Assembly: GCA_028873975.1 (NCBI GenBank)
Contig: JAPPMO010000107.1
Coordinates: 1 to 64,000 of the forward strand
Direction: 5' to 3'
DNA from: Chloroflexota bacterium
GTDB lineage: Bacteria; Chloroflexota; Anaerolineae; Aggregatilineales; Phototrophicaceae
DNA: 64,000 nucleotides
The stretch's first letter is position 1; each line of letters opens with the position of its first letter. The notes under the pieces are model-generated. The model saw only the letters and a list, made by a program, of their open reading frames with translations. It was not told the DNA's origin and made no database searches. Shown here one piece after another: positions 44,401 through 53,338 of the stretch. Position numbers and translations under genes: made by a program.

Positions 44401-45357
44401 CTAGCCCCAGAAGGCATCCCACTCTACACGAAAGGCTTTTAAGCCTTCTTCGACATTGAATGCGCGCCGCCCCAGGACCTGCGCCGTTTTCTCGGTGCTG
44501 GCGATCGTGCGAAAGGGAATGCCGATGTGACGATGCGCATCCAGGACTGCGGGATCGGTGAATGCAGTATTGATTAGCGCGGGATCTGCGTCAAAAGCCT
44601 TCGCGATCCGGTGCGCCAGGTCGACGCGGCTGATGGCTTCGCTGCCGAAACAGTGGAATATGCCATTTTCATTGACTTGCGCCAGCCGCAAAAGCATATC
44701 CGCGCAGTCGGAAGCCAAGGTCGGATGCGCGATATCGTTGACTTTGGGTCCGGTCCAGACTGTCGCTGGCAAGCCCGCTGCCAAGCGGTAAATCACGTAG
44801 ACGGAAAAGTCGAATCCAAGCCCGTTGTCCTTTCGCGCGAGCGAAGGCGCCGCGTAGTTCAAACCGTAGATGCCCGCCAGCCTGCCGATGCCGTAATTCA
44901 AGCCCGCCATCACGCCCAGTTCCCGCTCGGAGGCGACTTTCATGATGCCGTAGAAGTTGACCGGACAAGGCGGCGAGCTTTCGTCCACGCGATCGGCGCG
45001 GCCGTCGAAGACCCAGTCGGAAGAGACAAATACCAGACGGGCCTTCACGTCGCGGCAGGCTTGCGCCAGGGCGCGCGTGCCATCGACCATGATCGACCAA
45101 GATAGTTCCCGATGTGTATCCATGAAGATCTGGTCGAGGATGGCGGCGGTGTGGATGACCGCATCCGGCTGATACTTGTGAATGGAAGCGCGAACGCCGT
45201 CGTGATCGGCGAAATCCAGGGGTTCAAGTTGGTAATCTACGCTCCATTCCGGCTCTGGACCATATTGCGAGGCGATGATTTCCATCCCGCGCCGGCGCGC
45301 CAGGCGGATGATGTTGCTGCCGACGAGACCGGTGCCGCCGGTGACATAGAGTCGCAT
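44401..45357 (-). CDS. SDR-family sugar nucleotide reductase (RmlD-like)
   Basis: Extended short-chain dehydrogenase. MRLYVTGGTGLVGSNIIRLA is the NAD(P) site, DAVIHTAAILDQ follows, and VFVSSDWVFDG and NFYGIMKVASERE (YxxxK) give the catalytic residues. The pattern resembles dTDP-4-dehydrorhamnose reductase, although no rml genes lie nearby. It ends the four-gene minus-strand group that starts at 47971. A catabolic role on a free sugar or lactone is as likely as sugar-nucleotide synthesis. Confidence 0.85.
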   Translation of the reverse strand: MRLYVTGGTGLVGSNIIRLARRRGMEIIASQYGPEPEWSVDYQLEPLDFADHDGVRASIHKYQPDAVIHTAAILDQIFMDTHRELSWSIMVDGTRALAQACRDVKARLVFVSSDWVFDGRADRVDESSPPCPVNFYGIMKVASERELGVMAGLNYGIGRLAGIYGLNYAAPSLARKDNGLGFDFSVYVIYRLAAGLPATVWTGPKVNDIAHPTLASDCADMLLRLAQVNENGIFHCFGSEAISRVDLAHRIAKAFDADPALINTAFTDPAVLDAHRHIGIPFRTIASTEKTAQVLGRRAFNVEEGLKAFRVEWDAFWG

Positions 45358-45387
45358 AGGGTTCTCCAGGATGAGGCTTACATGGTA

Positions 45388-46104
45388 TCAGGACTTGGCC
45401 AGGCGCTTTCCCAAGTTGTCAACGAGGCGCGACATTTCCGCAAATGCCTCGCGCATTTCCTGCAAGCTTGCGCTTCCGCTTTGCGCCAGGTCAATGACGA
45501 CCGCTTCAGCGGCGGCGTATTCAACACAGGCATCCGCTACATCGGCCGCGATTTCGATGGGGATGGTCGTGACGCCGTTGCCATCGCCATGCAGCAAGTC
45601 GTTCGGATAGACGTCCAAGCCGCCAACTTGCACTGGCAGATGCAGGTCGAGCAAGTGCATATATCCGTGCGCGCACACGACGCCGTCGTAAAAGACTGGG
45701 AAGCCAATGCGCTCGATCTGCTCGAGATCTCTGCCCGGTCCGTTCGTAACCAGACCGACCGCGCCAAAGACTTTGAAGCTATTGCTGAAAACATCGCCGA
45801 AATTGGCGGCGGCGCCTGCGCTATCGAGATTCTGCAAGACGATCGCGGCCGGACCTGACAAGTCCTCGAAGCGGCTTATCAGATCCGGGATTTTTGGGAG
45901 ATCGCGATCGGGGGCTTCGGTAAAGCTGCGGCAAGTCGCGGTGGAGGCGAAACCGACCATGGGCGGCAAATCTGGGAAAGCCGCCTTGATCTCCCGGGTC
46001 ATGAAGCCTTGATTGCGGCGACGGACCTCAAACAGTTCGATAACATTGCAGATGGTGGCGGTGTCGAATTGCCGCAGCTTGTCCAATACGGATTTGTCAA
46101 TCAT
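45388..46104 (-). CDS. RraA-like protein (HMG/oxaloacetate-type aldolase family)
   Basis: The core GAVGLVTNGPGRDLEQIERI and the metal-site stretch NDLLHGDGNGVTTIP are typical of RraA and 4-hydroxy-4-methyl-2-oxoglutarate aldolases. RraA itself inhibits RNase E, but with such sugar-metabolism neighbours an aldolase or decarboxylase role is more likely. At 238 residues it is slightly longer than RraA (about 160) and nearer to catabolic members. It lies 21 nt after the ComA-like gene. Confidence 0.83.
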   Translation of the reverse strand: MIDKSVLDKLRQFDTATICNVIELFEVRRRNQGFMTREIKAAFPDLPPMVGFASTATCRSFTEAPDRDLPKIPDLISRFEDLSGPAAIVLQNLDSAGAAANFGDVFSNSFKVFGAVGLVTNGPGRDLEQIERIGFPVFYDGVVCAHGYMHLLDLHLPVQVGGLDVYPNDLLHGDGNGVTTIPIEIAADVADACVEYAAAEAVVIDLAQSGSASLQEMREAFAEMSRLVDNLGKRLAKS

Positions 46105-46125
46105 TTGGAAGCCTCCCGGTTCGTT

Positions 46126-46947
46126 TTATTGCTGGCGCTTCGCGCGCAAGAGCGGCGCGCGCATCTCCTCGACGTACATGGCTTGGCTGGGCATGACATT
46201 GGCGACATTGGCGTTCTCGCCAAAGATACTGAAATACAGCTCCAGATTGTCGCGCCAGAGCATGGGACCTTCCTTTGGCGACGTCGCCTCGAAAACGATG
46301 TTTTCCAGCCCAAGCGCGTCGACCACTTTGCCGATTTCGCGCGCGCTATGCTCGCCTTGCAAGTCGAACTCTTCATGGTCGATCATCACTATGAAGGCGC
46401 CGTCCTCAAGGGCGGCTTCGGCGCCGCGCAGTATCTCATCTGCTGATGCGGCGCGAGGTCTCAGGCTGGGATCCCAATGATACAAAGGATGGTGCTCCTG
46501 AATGACGCGCATGCCCAGATCGAGCGCCAGTTTGCGCCAGGCTTTCCATTGCGCGGCGCTGACCTCGTCCGTGGTGTTCATGAATTCGATGACGCGAAAG
46601 CCCAACTCGCGCCCCGCTTCGATGGCGCTCTCCACCACACCGCGTCCGTAGGCTTGCATGAAGAATGAGTGATCCAGATAGGGCTCGACCGCAAAGCGCT
46701 GATAAGTTGCGATCTTGCGTTTGAGCCAGTCATGCGGGCTGAAGATAACCTGCGTGGTAACAATCTTGACATAATCCAGTCGCTGCCCGGCGACCTCGAG
46801 GAAGTCTTCCAGCTCGGCCAAGCCCATGCGCTCGATGTAGTTGGGCGCTTCATCGTAGCCGACGTCTTTCAGCCAGGTCTGCCGCAATTGACGCGGCTTT
46901 TCGAAATACGGCGTCTTGAATACGTCGCTCATGGTAAGTGTTGGCAT
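46126..46947 (-). CDS. Phosphosulfolactate synthase-like (ComA family) protein
   Basis: ComA adds sulfite to phosphoenolpyruvate in coenzyme M synthesis. Features matching the TIM-barrel family are YVKIVTTQVIFSPHDWLKRK, LGFRVIEFMNTTDEV, IQEHHPLYH, the acidic ENIVFEATSPKEG, and the C-terminal NVANVMPSQAMYVEEMRAPL. ATG 46947 has AGAGGAAAAG ahead. Homologues also occur in non-methanogens. Here it sits with RraA-like and dehydrogenase genes, so a sulfonate or aldol-type catabolic reaction is possible. The assignment is by pattern, not alignment. Confidence 0.7.
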   Translation of the reverse strand: MPTLTMSDVFKTPYFEKPRQLRQTWLKDVGYDEAPNYIERMGLAELEDFLEVAGQRLDYVKIVTTQVIFSPHDWLKRKIATYQRFAVEPYLDHSFFMQAYGRGVVESAIEAGRELGFRVIEFMNTTDEVSAAQWKAWRKLALDLGMRVIQEHHPLYHWDPSLRPRAASADEILRGAEAALEDGAFIVMIDHEEFDLQGEHSAREIGKVVDALGLENIVFEATSPKEGPMLWRDNLELYFSIFGENANVANVMPSQAMYVEEMRAPLLRAKRQQ

Positions 46948-46987
46948 CTTTTCCTCTCTTTTCGGGCCCACGGCCTTCGCCATCGGC

Positions 46988-47971
46988 TCAGGACCAGTCG
47001 ATGATCATGCCCAGGGCATCAAGATTCCATTCCGCCAGCAGATCGTAGGCGGCTGCAATTTCGCTCCAATGAAAGCGATGACTTATCAATGGCGCAACCC
47101 TAACACGTTTGCTTTGGAGCAAGTTAATGGCGGTATGCTGTTCATCGCGCAGGGTCCACCAGCCGGGCGCCGAAGAGGGTCGAGCGGCAGTGTCAATATG
47201 CGCGCCTATCAGGGTGATTCCTTTTTTGTGCACCCGCTTGTAGAAATCAAATGATTCGGTCGCTCCCCGCGAACTGCCGAGCAAGGCAATCCTGCCGCCA
47301 AAGGCAGTGATATCGCAGGCAGCCTTTAGCGCTGCGGGATTCCCGGTGGCTTCAACCACAACCGGAAACCTTCCCGCAAGGGTTGTTGTACCTTTTGCCA
47401 TGTTTTCAGCCGAGACAATCTCGTCAGCGCCCAACTCATAGGCCAGTTTCAGCCGGCCTTGGTGATTGTCGATGGCGACGACCGGCATGGCGCCGGCAAC
47501 GCGAGCAACCTGCAATGCCAGTTGGCCGACCAATCCCGCGCCAAGCGCGGCCGTTGCTTCGCCCAGCTCGAGACGCGTTTTGCGTACCGCTTGCAGCGAG
47601 GTCGCCAGGAGTTGAAAAAAGCTCGCCTGCTCATCGTCCAGGTCAGGCGCCAGCTGATGGCAAAGCCCCTCTTTGACGAGCGCATGGCTGGCATGGCGCG
47701 ATTTGCTCGCGACCCTGTCACCGATTTTAAGGCTGCGCGCTTCCGCGCCGACCCGGATAACCTCCCCGACATGGCTGTAACCGACAGACTTGGGGTATTG
47801 AACCGCAAGACCCGGCAAATTCAACATGATCGCGCGCTCGGTGCCGGGGCTGATCAAGGTCTTGGTCGTCCGGAGCAATACCTCGTCCGGCGCCGGCGAG
47901 GGCAGCTCGTCGGGCTCCAGACGAATGACGCCGGGTTGGATAACAAGCGCGCGTTGAATTTTGGTTGCCAT
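46988..47971 (-). CDS. Medium-chain dehydrogenase/reductase (zinc-alcohol-dehydrogenase-like)
   Basis: A 327-residue MDR protein. The N-terminal catalytic domain has SPGTERAIMLNLPG and YSHVGEVIRVGAEARSLKIGDRV. The NAD-binding fold follows with LGAGLVGQLALQVARVAGA and VVVEATGNPAALK. The usual structural-zinc Cys cluster is not visible. ATG 47971 (MATKIQRALVI) is preferred to 48043 because homology starts there. First gene of the group ending at 44401; substrate unknown. Confidence 0.87.
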   Translation of the reverse strand: MATKIQRALVIQPGVIRLEPDELPSPAPDEVLLRTTKTLISPGTERAIMLNLPGLAVQYPKSVGYSHVGEVIRVGAEARSLKIGDRVASKSRHASHALVKEGLCHQLAPDLDDEQASFFQLLATSLQAVRKTRLELGEATAALGAGLVGQLALQVARVAGAMPVVAIDNHQGRLKLAYELGADEIVSAENMAKGTTTLAGRFPVVVEATGNPAALKAACDITAFGGRIALLGSSRGATESFDFYKRVHKKGITLIGAHIDTAARPSSAPGWWTLRDEQHTAINLLQSKRVRVAPLISHRFHWSEIAAAYDLLAEWNLDALGMIIDWS

Positions 47972-48100
47972 ATCTTGGTTTAGCCTTTGCCACCGTCTAA
48001 TCTTAACATGTCGATCGAAATGCCGCAGGCGAGGCGCCGGCAATGCCGGGTAGTGTATTGAAGTTGGTTGAAATTAAGAACAACAGCCATCTGACAGCCG

Positions 48101-48195
48101 GCAGGGGCGATCGCAGGTCAGTGTCTACGCGACCCGCTGGATCGCCCGACGCGTAGAAACTGCATGCGTTTCGGGCGACTCACCGAGTCCCCCTA
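48101..48195. repeat. Family B palindromic repeat, divergent copy
   Basis: CAGGGGCGATC near the left end is matched by GATCGCCCGACG in the middle and by CGGGCGACTC and CCCCCTAC at the right, a nested palindrome like that at 70-143. CAGTGTCTACGCGAC is shared with 14157. It fills much of the 385-nt divergent gap before the proline-racemase-like gene; I see no convincing promoter in the rest. Confidence 0.55.
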
Positions 48196-48356
48196 CCATA
48201 TCGTTCGTATATTGGGTTAAGGATCTCATGTAGAGGATTGGCCAAAATTATTTCAACCGAGCAGGATATGCTACCCAAAGCCGCTTGATGCAATCTTCGC
48301 TGGCGAATGGTATATTTGACATCACACTGCGGGCTCACCGATCGTTGGGACGGAAA

Positions 48357-49385
48357 ATGCGAGCAAGAAAACTGATTCATATCGTCTCTTGTCATGCTGA
48401 AGGCGAAGTTGGGAATGTGATCGTCGGGGGCGCGCCACCGCCGCCGGGAGATAGCATCTGGGAGCAAGCGCGCTGGATTGATCAGGACCAGAGCCTGCGC
48501 CGCTTCGTCTTGAATGAGCCGCGCGGCGGCGTCTTCAAGCATGTCAGCTTGCTGGTGCCGCCAAAGCACCCGGACGCGGCTTTTGGCTTCATCGTCATGG
48601 AGCCTGAGCATACGCCGCCCATGTCCGGGTCCAACTCGATTTGCGTCGCGACTGTGCTGCTGGACACCGGGATGATTGAGATGGTTGAACCAGAAACGAC
48701 GTTTTTGCTGGAAGCGCCGGCGGGATTGCTGCGCGTCCGCGCTTATTGCGCGGCTGGCAAGGCACAGAGCATTGAAATCGAAAACGTGCCGTCCTTTGCC
48801 GACCGGCTGAACGTCAAGCTCGAGCTTGAGGGACATGGAACGCTGACTGTCGATACGGCTTATGGGGGCGACAGTTTTGTTCTGGTTGATGCCCGCGCCT
48901 TGGGCTTTGCGATCCTGCCCGACGAGGCGCGAGACCTGGCGAAAATGGGGCGGAAGATCACCATTGCCGCGAATGAGCAGATTGGCTTCCAGCATCCTCA
49001 ACAAGAGGCTTGGAATCATATTTCCTTCTGCCAATTTACGCTGCCGATCGAGCGACAGGCAAAACTCTTGTCCGGGCGGAACACCGTGGCGATCGATCCC
49101 GGCAAACTGGATCGGTCGCCCTGCGGAACGGGCTGCTCGGCGCGGATGGCTGTATTACACGCGCGGGGAGAAATGGCGCCGGGTGATCGCTTCGTCGCGC
49201 GCTCGATCATCGGTTCCCGATTCGATTGTCAAATCAATGATGTAAGCACTGTCGCCGGCCGCGAAGCGATTATCCCAAGCATTCGCGGACGGGCATGGAT
49301 TACCGGTACGCAGCAACTGATGCTGGATCCGGACGACCCCTGGCCGCAGGGCTATCGCCTTACCGATACCTGGCCCAAGATGTGA
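48357..49385 (+). CDS. Proline racemase family enzyme (hydroxyproline epimerase or dehydratase type)
   Basis: The first catalytic motif reads [19 protein letters not shown], with Ser at the usual Cys. The second, [20 protein letters not shown], keeps its Cys. In this family the first residue (Cys, Ser or Thr) helps separate proline racemase and 4-hydroxyproline epimerase from trans-3-hydroxyproline dehydratase. The Ser/Cys pair suggests an epimerase acting on a hydroxyproline, but this is not certain. ATG 48357 is chosen as homology starts at [14 protein letters not shown]. Convergent with the GH127 gene, 2 nt apart. Confidence 0.87.
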   Translation: MRARKLIHIVSCHAEGEVGNVIVGGAPPPPGDSIWEQARWIDQDQSLRRFVLNEPRGGVFKHVSLLVPPKHPDAAFGFIVMEPEHTPPMSGSNSICVATVLLDTGMIEMVEPETTFLLEAPAGLLRVRAYCAAGKAQSIEIENVPSFADRLNVKLELEGHGTLTVDTAYGGDSFVLVDARALGFAILPDEARDLAKMGRKITIAANEQIGFQHPQQEAWNHISFCQFTLPIERQAKLLSGRNTVAIDPGKLDRSPCGTGCSARMAVLHARGEMAPGDRFVARSIIGSRFDCQINDVSTVAGREAIIPSIRGRAWITGTQQLMLDPDDPWPQGYRLTDTWPKM

Positions 49386-49387
49386 AG

Positions 49388-51280
49388 CTATTGCTGTCGC
49401 TTTAGCCAGACGGTCATCTGACCGTCGCCGCGATATCCCCAGGCGTAATAGGGGATCGCGGCGAATTTGACGGAGTTCCCGCGGGAATCCAGGGCATTGC
49501 CCCGAACTGATGTGACGCCGCCAAGCAGACCCGGCGCATGCTCGGCGCGCAAATCAGCGGATTCATCCAGCGCCAGCTCAAGCACGGGGGCATCGTTATC
49601 CGCCGCTTCCAGCGCATAGACAAGCGGTCCGCGTTCCAGCGCCACTTTGTCTTCCAACTCGGCTACTGCGGGATGCGCGACAACACGGCGAATAGGCATC
49701 GTCAGGCTCAAGCGCAGGCGCGTACTGCCCTCCCAGACGCGAGAGACAACAGCATAACCCTTTTGCATCTCAACGGGAGTATCTTCGCCGGCAACGGATA
49801 ATTTGACTGGATCAGCAGTCTCGTCGAGGTAGCGATAGAGATCGCTGGGCAGGGGCTTTCCGTCCGGGGAAGCCTGCGCGAAAGACGGAATGCGCAGCTT
49901 GAGGGCGAACGCAGTTGGCTTTGAGACGGCGATGTCCAGTGTGACCGCGCCGTCCCAAGGGTATTCCGTCGTCTGCGCGACGCTGAGCTCTGCCCCGCCC
50001 AATCTGATTGCCGCCTCGCCCTCCATATAAAGATTGACATAAAGCGCTTGATCGCGCAGCGCGTAGATGTAACCGGACAGCGAAGGCAGCAGCCGGACGA
50101 CGTTGGTCGGGCAGCAGGATGTCTGGTACCAGGGCTGACGGCTCATCGCCCGCTCGCGATTGAAAGGATACTTGCCGTCGCATGCCAGGGGATTCACATA
50201 AAAGAAGGAGCGTCCGTCCATGCCGACGCCGGCCAAGAACCCGTTGTACAAGCTGTGTTCCAGGACATCAACATACTTCGCCTCGCCTGTCAGCAAGAAG
50301 AGGCGATGGTTCCAGAGGATGTTGGCTTGCGCGGCGCAGGTTTCATTGTAGGCGGTCAAATTCGGCAACTCATAGTTATCGCCGAAGGCTTCGCCTTCAT
50401 GGCGAGCGCCGATGCCGCCTGTCAACGCCAGTTTCTTGCCGACAACGTTTTCCCAGAGGGCAGCCACGGCCGATGTATAAGCGTCGTCACCGGTCAACGC
50501 GGCAATATCAGTCATGCCCGCATACATATAACCCGCGCGGACAGCGTGGCCAACCGCTTCGCTCTGTTCGGTCACGGGCATGTGATCCTGGCAGTAGGGA
50601 CCGTAAAGCTCCCGCCCATTGGCGCGGCCGCGTTCATCGAGGAAGAATCTCGCCAGATTGAGGTATCGCTGTTCGCCGGTGACGCGGTAGAGGCGCATCA
50701 AGCCAATCTCGATCTCCTGATGCCCGGGAACATCCCGCCGTTTGCCCGCGCCAAAAACGGAGTCAATCAGATCAGCGTTTTTGAGCGCGACATCGAGGAA
50801 TTTGCGCTTGCCGGTGGCTTGATAATAGGCGACTGCGGCCTCGTACATGTGGCCGACATTGTATAGTTCGTGATTGACCGCCAGGTTCGACCAGCGTTCC
50901 GGTCCACAGCGCGCGTCAATGTTGACGGGGTCGATGCTGCGCGCCGTGTAGAGGTAACCGTCGTCTTCCTGCGCCGCGGCGAATTTGTCTATCAGATTGT
51001 CGAGGTACGATTCCAACGCGGGGTTCGGCGCAATCTGCAGGGCGTAGGCGGCGCCTTCCACCACTTTGAAGACATCGGAGTCGTCATAGAAGATGCCTTT
51101 GTGCGGACCTGCCATCAAACCGCCTGCTTTGGCGAAATTGCCGATGCGCCCGGTTTCTTCGCATTTCTCGAAGTCGTAAGGGATGGTCACATTCACTGCG
51201 GTATCAATTCGCGGCTTCCAGAAACTGTCTTGTATTTTCACGCGGGTGAATGGGACGGGAGTGATGGGATAGTCGCTCAT
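49388..51280 (-). CDS. Glycoside hydrolase family 127 (beta-L-arabinofuranosidase-like)
   Basis: Cleaves beta-L-arabinofuranosides with a Cys nucleophile. It has the family start TRVKIQDSFWKPRIDT and GIFYDDSDVFKVVEG. The active site is complete: Glu near 297 (HEGEAFGDNYE), Glu313 and Cys315 in NETCAAQ, and Cys389-Cys390 in TSCCPTN, which bind zinc. Length 630 is normal and there is no signal peptide, so it works in the cytoplasm on imported sugars. Its ATG overlaps the stop of a 46-codon ORF. Confidence 0.95.
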   Translation of the reverse strand: MSDYPITPVPFTRVKIQDSFWKPRIDTAVNVTIPYDFEKCEETGRIGNFAKAGGLMAGPHKGIFYDDSDVFKVVEGAAYALQIAPNPALESYLDNLIDKFAAAQEDDGYLYTARSIDPVNIDARCGPERWSNLAVNHELYNVGHMYEAAVAYYQATGKRKFLDVALKNADLIDSVFGAGKRRDVPGHQEIEIGLMRLYRVTGEQRYLNLARFFLDERGRANGRELYGPYCQDHMPVTEQSEAVGHAVRAGYMYAGMTDIAALTGDDAYTSAVAALWENVVGKKLALTGGIGARHEGEAFGDNYELPNLTAYNETCAAQANILWNHRLFLLTGEAKYVDVLEHSLYNGFLAGVGMDGRSFFYVNPLACDGKYPFNRERAMSRQPWYQTSCCPTNVVRLLPSLSGYIYALRDQALYVNLYMEGEAAIRLGGAELSVAQTTEYPWDGAVTLDIAVSKPTAFALKLRIPSFAQASPDGKPLPSDLYRYLDETADPVKLSVAGEDTPVEMQKGYAVVSRVWEGSTRLRLSLTMPIRRVVAHPAVAELEDKVALERGPLVYALEAADNDAPVLELALDESADLRAEHAPGLLGGVTSVRGNALDSRGNSVKFAAIPYYAWGYRGDGQMTVWLKRQQ

Positions 51281-51417
51281 GTTTCATCCTCTTCGGTCTG
51301 CGCAATGGCAAAGGCCGCGATCCTCAGCTGAGTCGAACCATAGGGAATCAGCTTGAGCTGCTCAACAGTCTCGCCGGCAGGATACAGCGGTTCATGATTC
51401 GGGGGAAGCTTGTCCAT
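51277..51417 (-). CDS. Small 46-residue ORF resembling a hydrolase C-terminal tail
   Basis: An ATG at 51417 with AAGG 7 nt upstream opens a 46-codon frame ending in ATGA overlap with the GH127 start. It begins 25 nt after the permease stop. The text LKLIPYGSTQLRIAAFAIAQ resembles the last strand of DUF1680/GH127-related hydrolases, yet the full GH127 gene beside it has its own complete end. It may be a remnant of a lost hydrolase or a real coupled small protein. Confidence 0.5.
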   Translation of the reverse strand: MDKLPPNHEPLYPAGETVEQLKLIPYGSTQLRIAAFAIAQTEEDET

Positions 51418-51442
51418 GCGCAGCCTTTGCAGTTGAAGATCG

Positions 51443-52342
51443 TCAGTTCTTGACGGCGCCGCCCATCAAGCCGTCCATGTAGTAACGCTGCAGCGCCAGG
51501 AAAATGGCCAGGCTGGGGATGATGGAGACGATGACACCGGCTTGCAGGGCGCCCCAATTGACATCGCCCCAGATGCCGTAACGGATGGTGGTGAGAAAGA
51601 CAGGCAGGGTGAAATTGTCCTGGTCGGACATGAAGATCAAGGCGGCCAGGAATTCGTTCCAGGAATTGATGAAGGCGTAGATCGCCACGGTGACGATGCC
51701 GGGCATGACCAGCCGCAGCATAAGGCGATAGAGAACGCTCAACGAGCTGCAGCCGTCAAGCAGCGCCGATTCTTCAATCTCGTGAGGCACGGCCAGAAAG
51801 CTGTTGCGCATCAAGAAGATGCCAAAGGGCAATTGAAACGTGATATAGACCAGGGCGAGACCAAAGAGGGTGTCGTGCAAATCGACTTGCACGATCATGA
51901 CAAAGAGTGGTATCAAGATCGATTGGAAGGGAATCATCAGGGTGGAAAGCACCATGATGAAGAGTACATTCTTGCCGGGAAAGTTGAAGCGCGCGAAGCC
52001 GTAGCCGCCGAGCGTGCTCAGGACGATGCTGCCCGCGACCGTAATCAGAGCGACCACCGTGCTATTGTAGACATGCTGCGCGATGCCGATTTTCCCGTAA
52101 GTCGTGAGTTCCTCGTAATTCTTGATCGAGACCTCAGTTGGCAGATAAGTCGGCGGTACCGCCAGCGCTTCGGACGGCAATTTGATCGAGTTAATAAACG
52201 ACCATAGAATTGGAAACAGGAAGAGCAAAGCCAGGACAACCAGGATTAAGTACCGCAGCGCCAAGAGCGCGCGGCGCCGCAGGCGCCGGATTTCCTGCTG
52301 GGAAAGCCCGGTCGGGTCCGCTTGCATAGACGAGGTTGCCAT
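51443..52342 (-). CDS. Sugar ABC transporter permease, MalG-like
   Basis: A 299-residue membrane protein with about six helices, beginning YLILVVLALLFLFPILWSF. The permease loop EIEESALLDGCSSLSVLYRL binds the ATPase and the C-terminus IFLALQRYYMDGLMGGAVKN is typical of MalG types. It starts one base after the MalF-like gene ends. No ATPase gene is in this operon, so it probably uses a shared MsmX-type ATPase encoded elsewhere. Confidence 0.95.
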   Translation of the reverse strand: MATSSMQADPTGLSQQEIRRLRRRALLALRYLILVVLALLFLFPILWSFINSIKLPSEALAVPPTYLPTEVSIKNYEELTTYGKIGIAQHVYNSTVVALITVAGSIVLSTLGGYGFARFNFPGKNVLFIMVLSTLMIPFQSILIPLFVMIVQVDLHDTLFGLALVYITFQLPFGIFLMRNSFLAVPHEIEESALLDGCSSLSVLYRLMLRLVMPGIVTVAIYAFINSWNEFLAALIFMSDQDNFTLPVFLTTIRYGIWGDVNWGALQAGVIVSIIPSLAIFLALQRYYMDGLMGGAVKN

Positions 52343-53239
52343 CTATTCTTTTTCCCTCAAGACGTATAACTGAGCGCCCGTCAGCGCGACCAGGATCCCA
52401 AGCAGCACGATGGACATGGCTGCGCCGTAGCCCATCTTGAAATAGGTGAATGAGTTGTTGAAGATCCAGAAAACGATTGAAATCGTGCTGTTGCGGGGTC
52501 CTCCGCGCGTCATGATGTAGAACTGGTCAAATGACAAGATAGATCCAATGACGGACAGGATGAGAGCCAGCGCGATAAAGCGGCGCATAAGCGGCAAGGT
52601 GATGTAAAAGAGCTTGCGAAAATAGCCGGCGCCATCGACCTCGGCCGATTCGTAGAGTTCGTCGGGTATTGCCTGCAAGCCGGCAAGCAGCAGGATCATG
52701 GTGAAGCCCACCGTTTTCCACACCACCGAGAGAATGATGACGTTCATAGCTGTGTTGGGCCTGCCCAGGAATAGCTGCGCCTTTGGGACCAGGTGAAAGT
52801 CCAGCAAGATCTTGTTGAAGACGCCGATCCGATCATCGAGCATCCAGACCCAGAGCAGACTCGAGACCCCCAAGCCGATCACAACCGGCAAGAAGAAAAT
52901 GGTGCGGAAGATGCCGATATAGCGAATGTTGTGGCGCACCAATGAAGCGAGTATGAAGCCTAGAATAAAGATAGGCGGCGTGACCAGAGCGGTATAGCGA
53001 AACGTGAAATCGAGGCTTTTGAGGTACTGCCGATCCTTGCCCAATTCCTCGTAATTGGCGAGACCGATGAAAGCCCGCTCGCCGAAAAGCGGCCAGTCAT
53101 GAAAGGACATGTAGATCGTCATAATCAGCGGGATGATGAAAAACACCGTCACGAATGCGACAGTCGGGGTAACGAAAAGCAGCCCCGTTAGTTTACGGCG
53201 CTGCTCCCAGCTGAGATTCAACAATGCAGTCTGCCCCAT
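52343..53239 (-). CDS. Sugar ABC transporter permease, MalF-like
   Basis: Membrane partner of the MalG-like subunit, with six or so helices starting LLFVTPTVAFVTVFFIIPLI. Its cytoplasmic loop, IPDELYESAEVDGAGYFRKL, is the classic EAA motif that contacts the ATPase. ATG 53239 (MGQTALLNLSW) is used; GTG 53245 would add two residues. A hairpin at 53293-53324 separates it from the upstream binding-protein gene. Confidence 0.94.
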   Translation of the reverse strand: MGQTALLNLSWEQRRKLTGLLFVTPTVAFVTVFFIIPLIMTIYMSFHDWPLFGERAFIGLANYEELGKDRQYLKSLDFTFRYTALVTPPIFILGFILASLVRHNIRYIGIFRTIFFLPVVIGLGVSSLLWVWMLDDRIGVFNKILLDFHLVPKAQLFLGRPNTAMNVIILSVVWKTVGFTMILLLAGLQAIPDELYESAEVDGAGYFRKLFYITLPLMRRFIALALILSVIGSILSFDQFYIMTRGGPRNSTISIVFWIFNNSFTYFKMGYGAAMSIVLLGILVALTGAQLYVLREKE

Positions 53240-53292
53240 CGTCACTCGATGATTTCGTTCAACCTACTTGGCGGAAACTGTCAGCGATATTG

Positions 53293-53324
53293 AGCGCCCG
53301 CCATACTGCAGCATGGCAGGCGCT
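53293..53324 (-). other. Stem-loop between binding-protein and permease genes
   Basis: A 12-bp stem (53293-53304 with 53313-53324, one G-T pair) and an 8-nt loop follow the binding-protein stop on the transcribed strand. There is no T-run after it, so it more likely protects the upstream mRNA than terminates. Confidence 0.6.
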
Positions 53325-53338
53325 TTAGCGTTGCCAGG

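Noticed and set aside
45388..46104. RraA as a ribonuclease E regulator
   Set aside because: The gene is longer than RraA and sits among dehydrogenase and aldolase-type genes, so a metabolic aldolase is the better reading.
49388..51417. The 46-codon ORF as a mis-split end of the GH127 gene
   Set aside because: It lies upstream of the GH127 start, and GH127 has its own complete C-terminus (IPYYAWGYRGDGQMTVWL).
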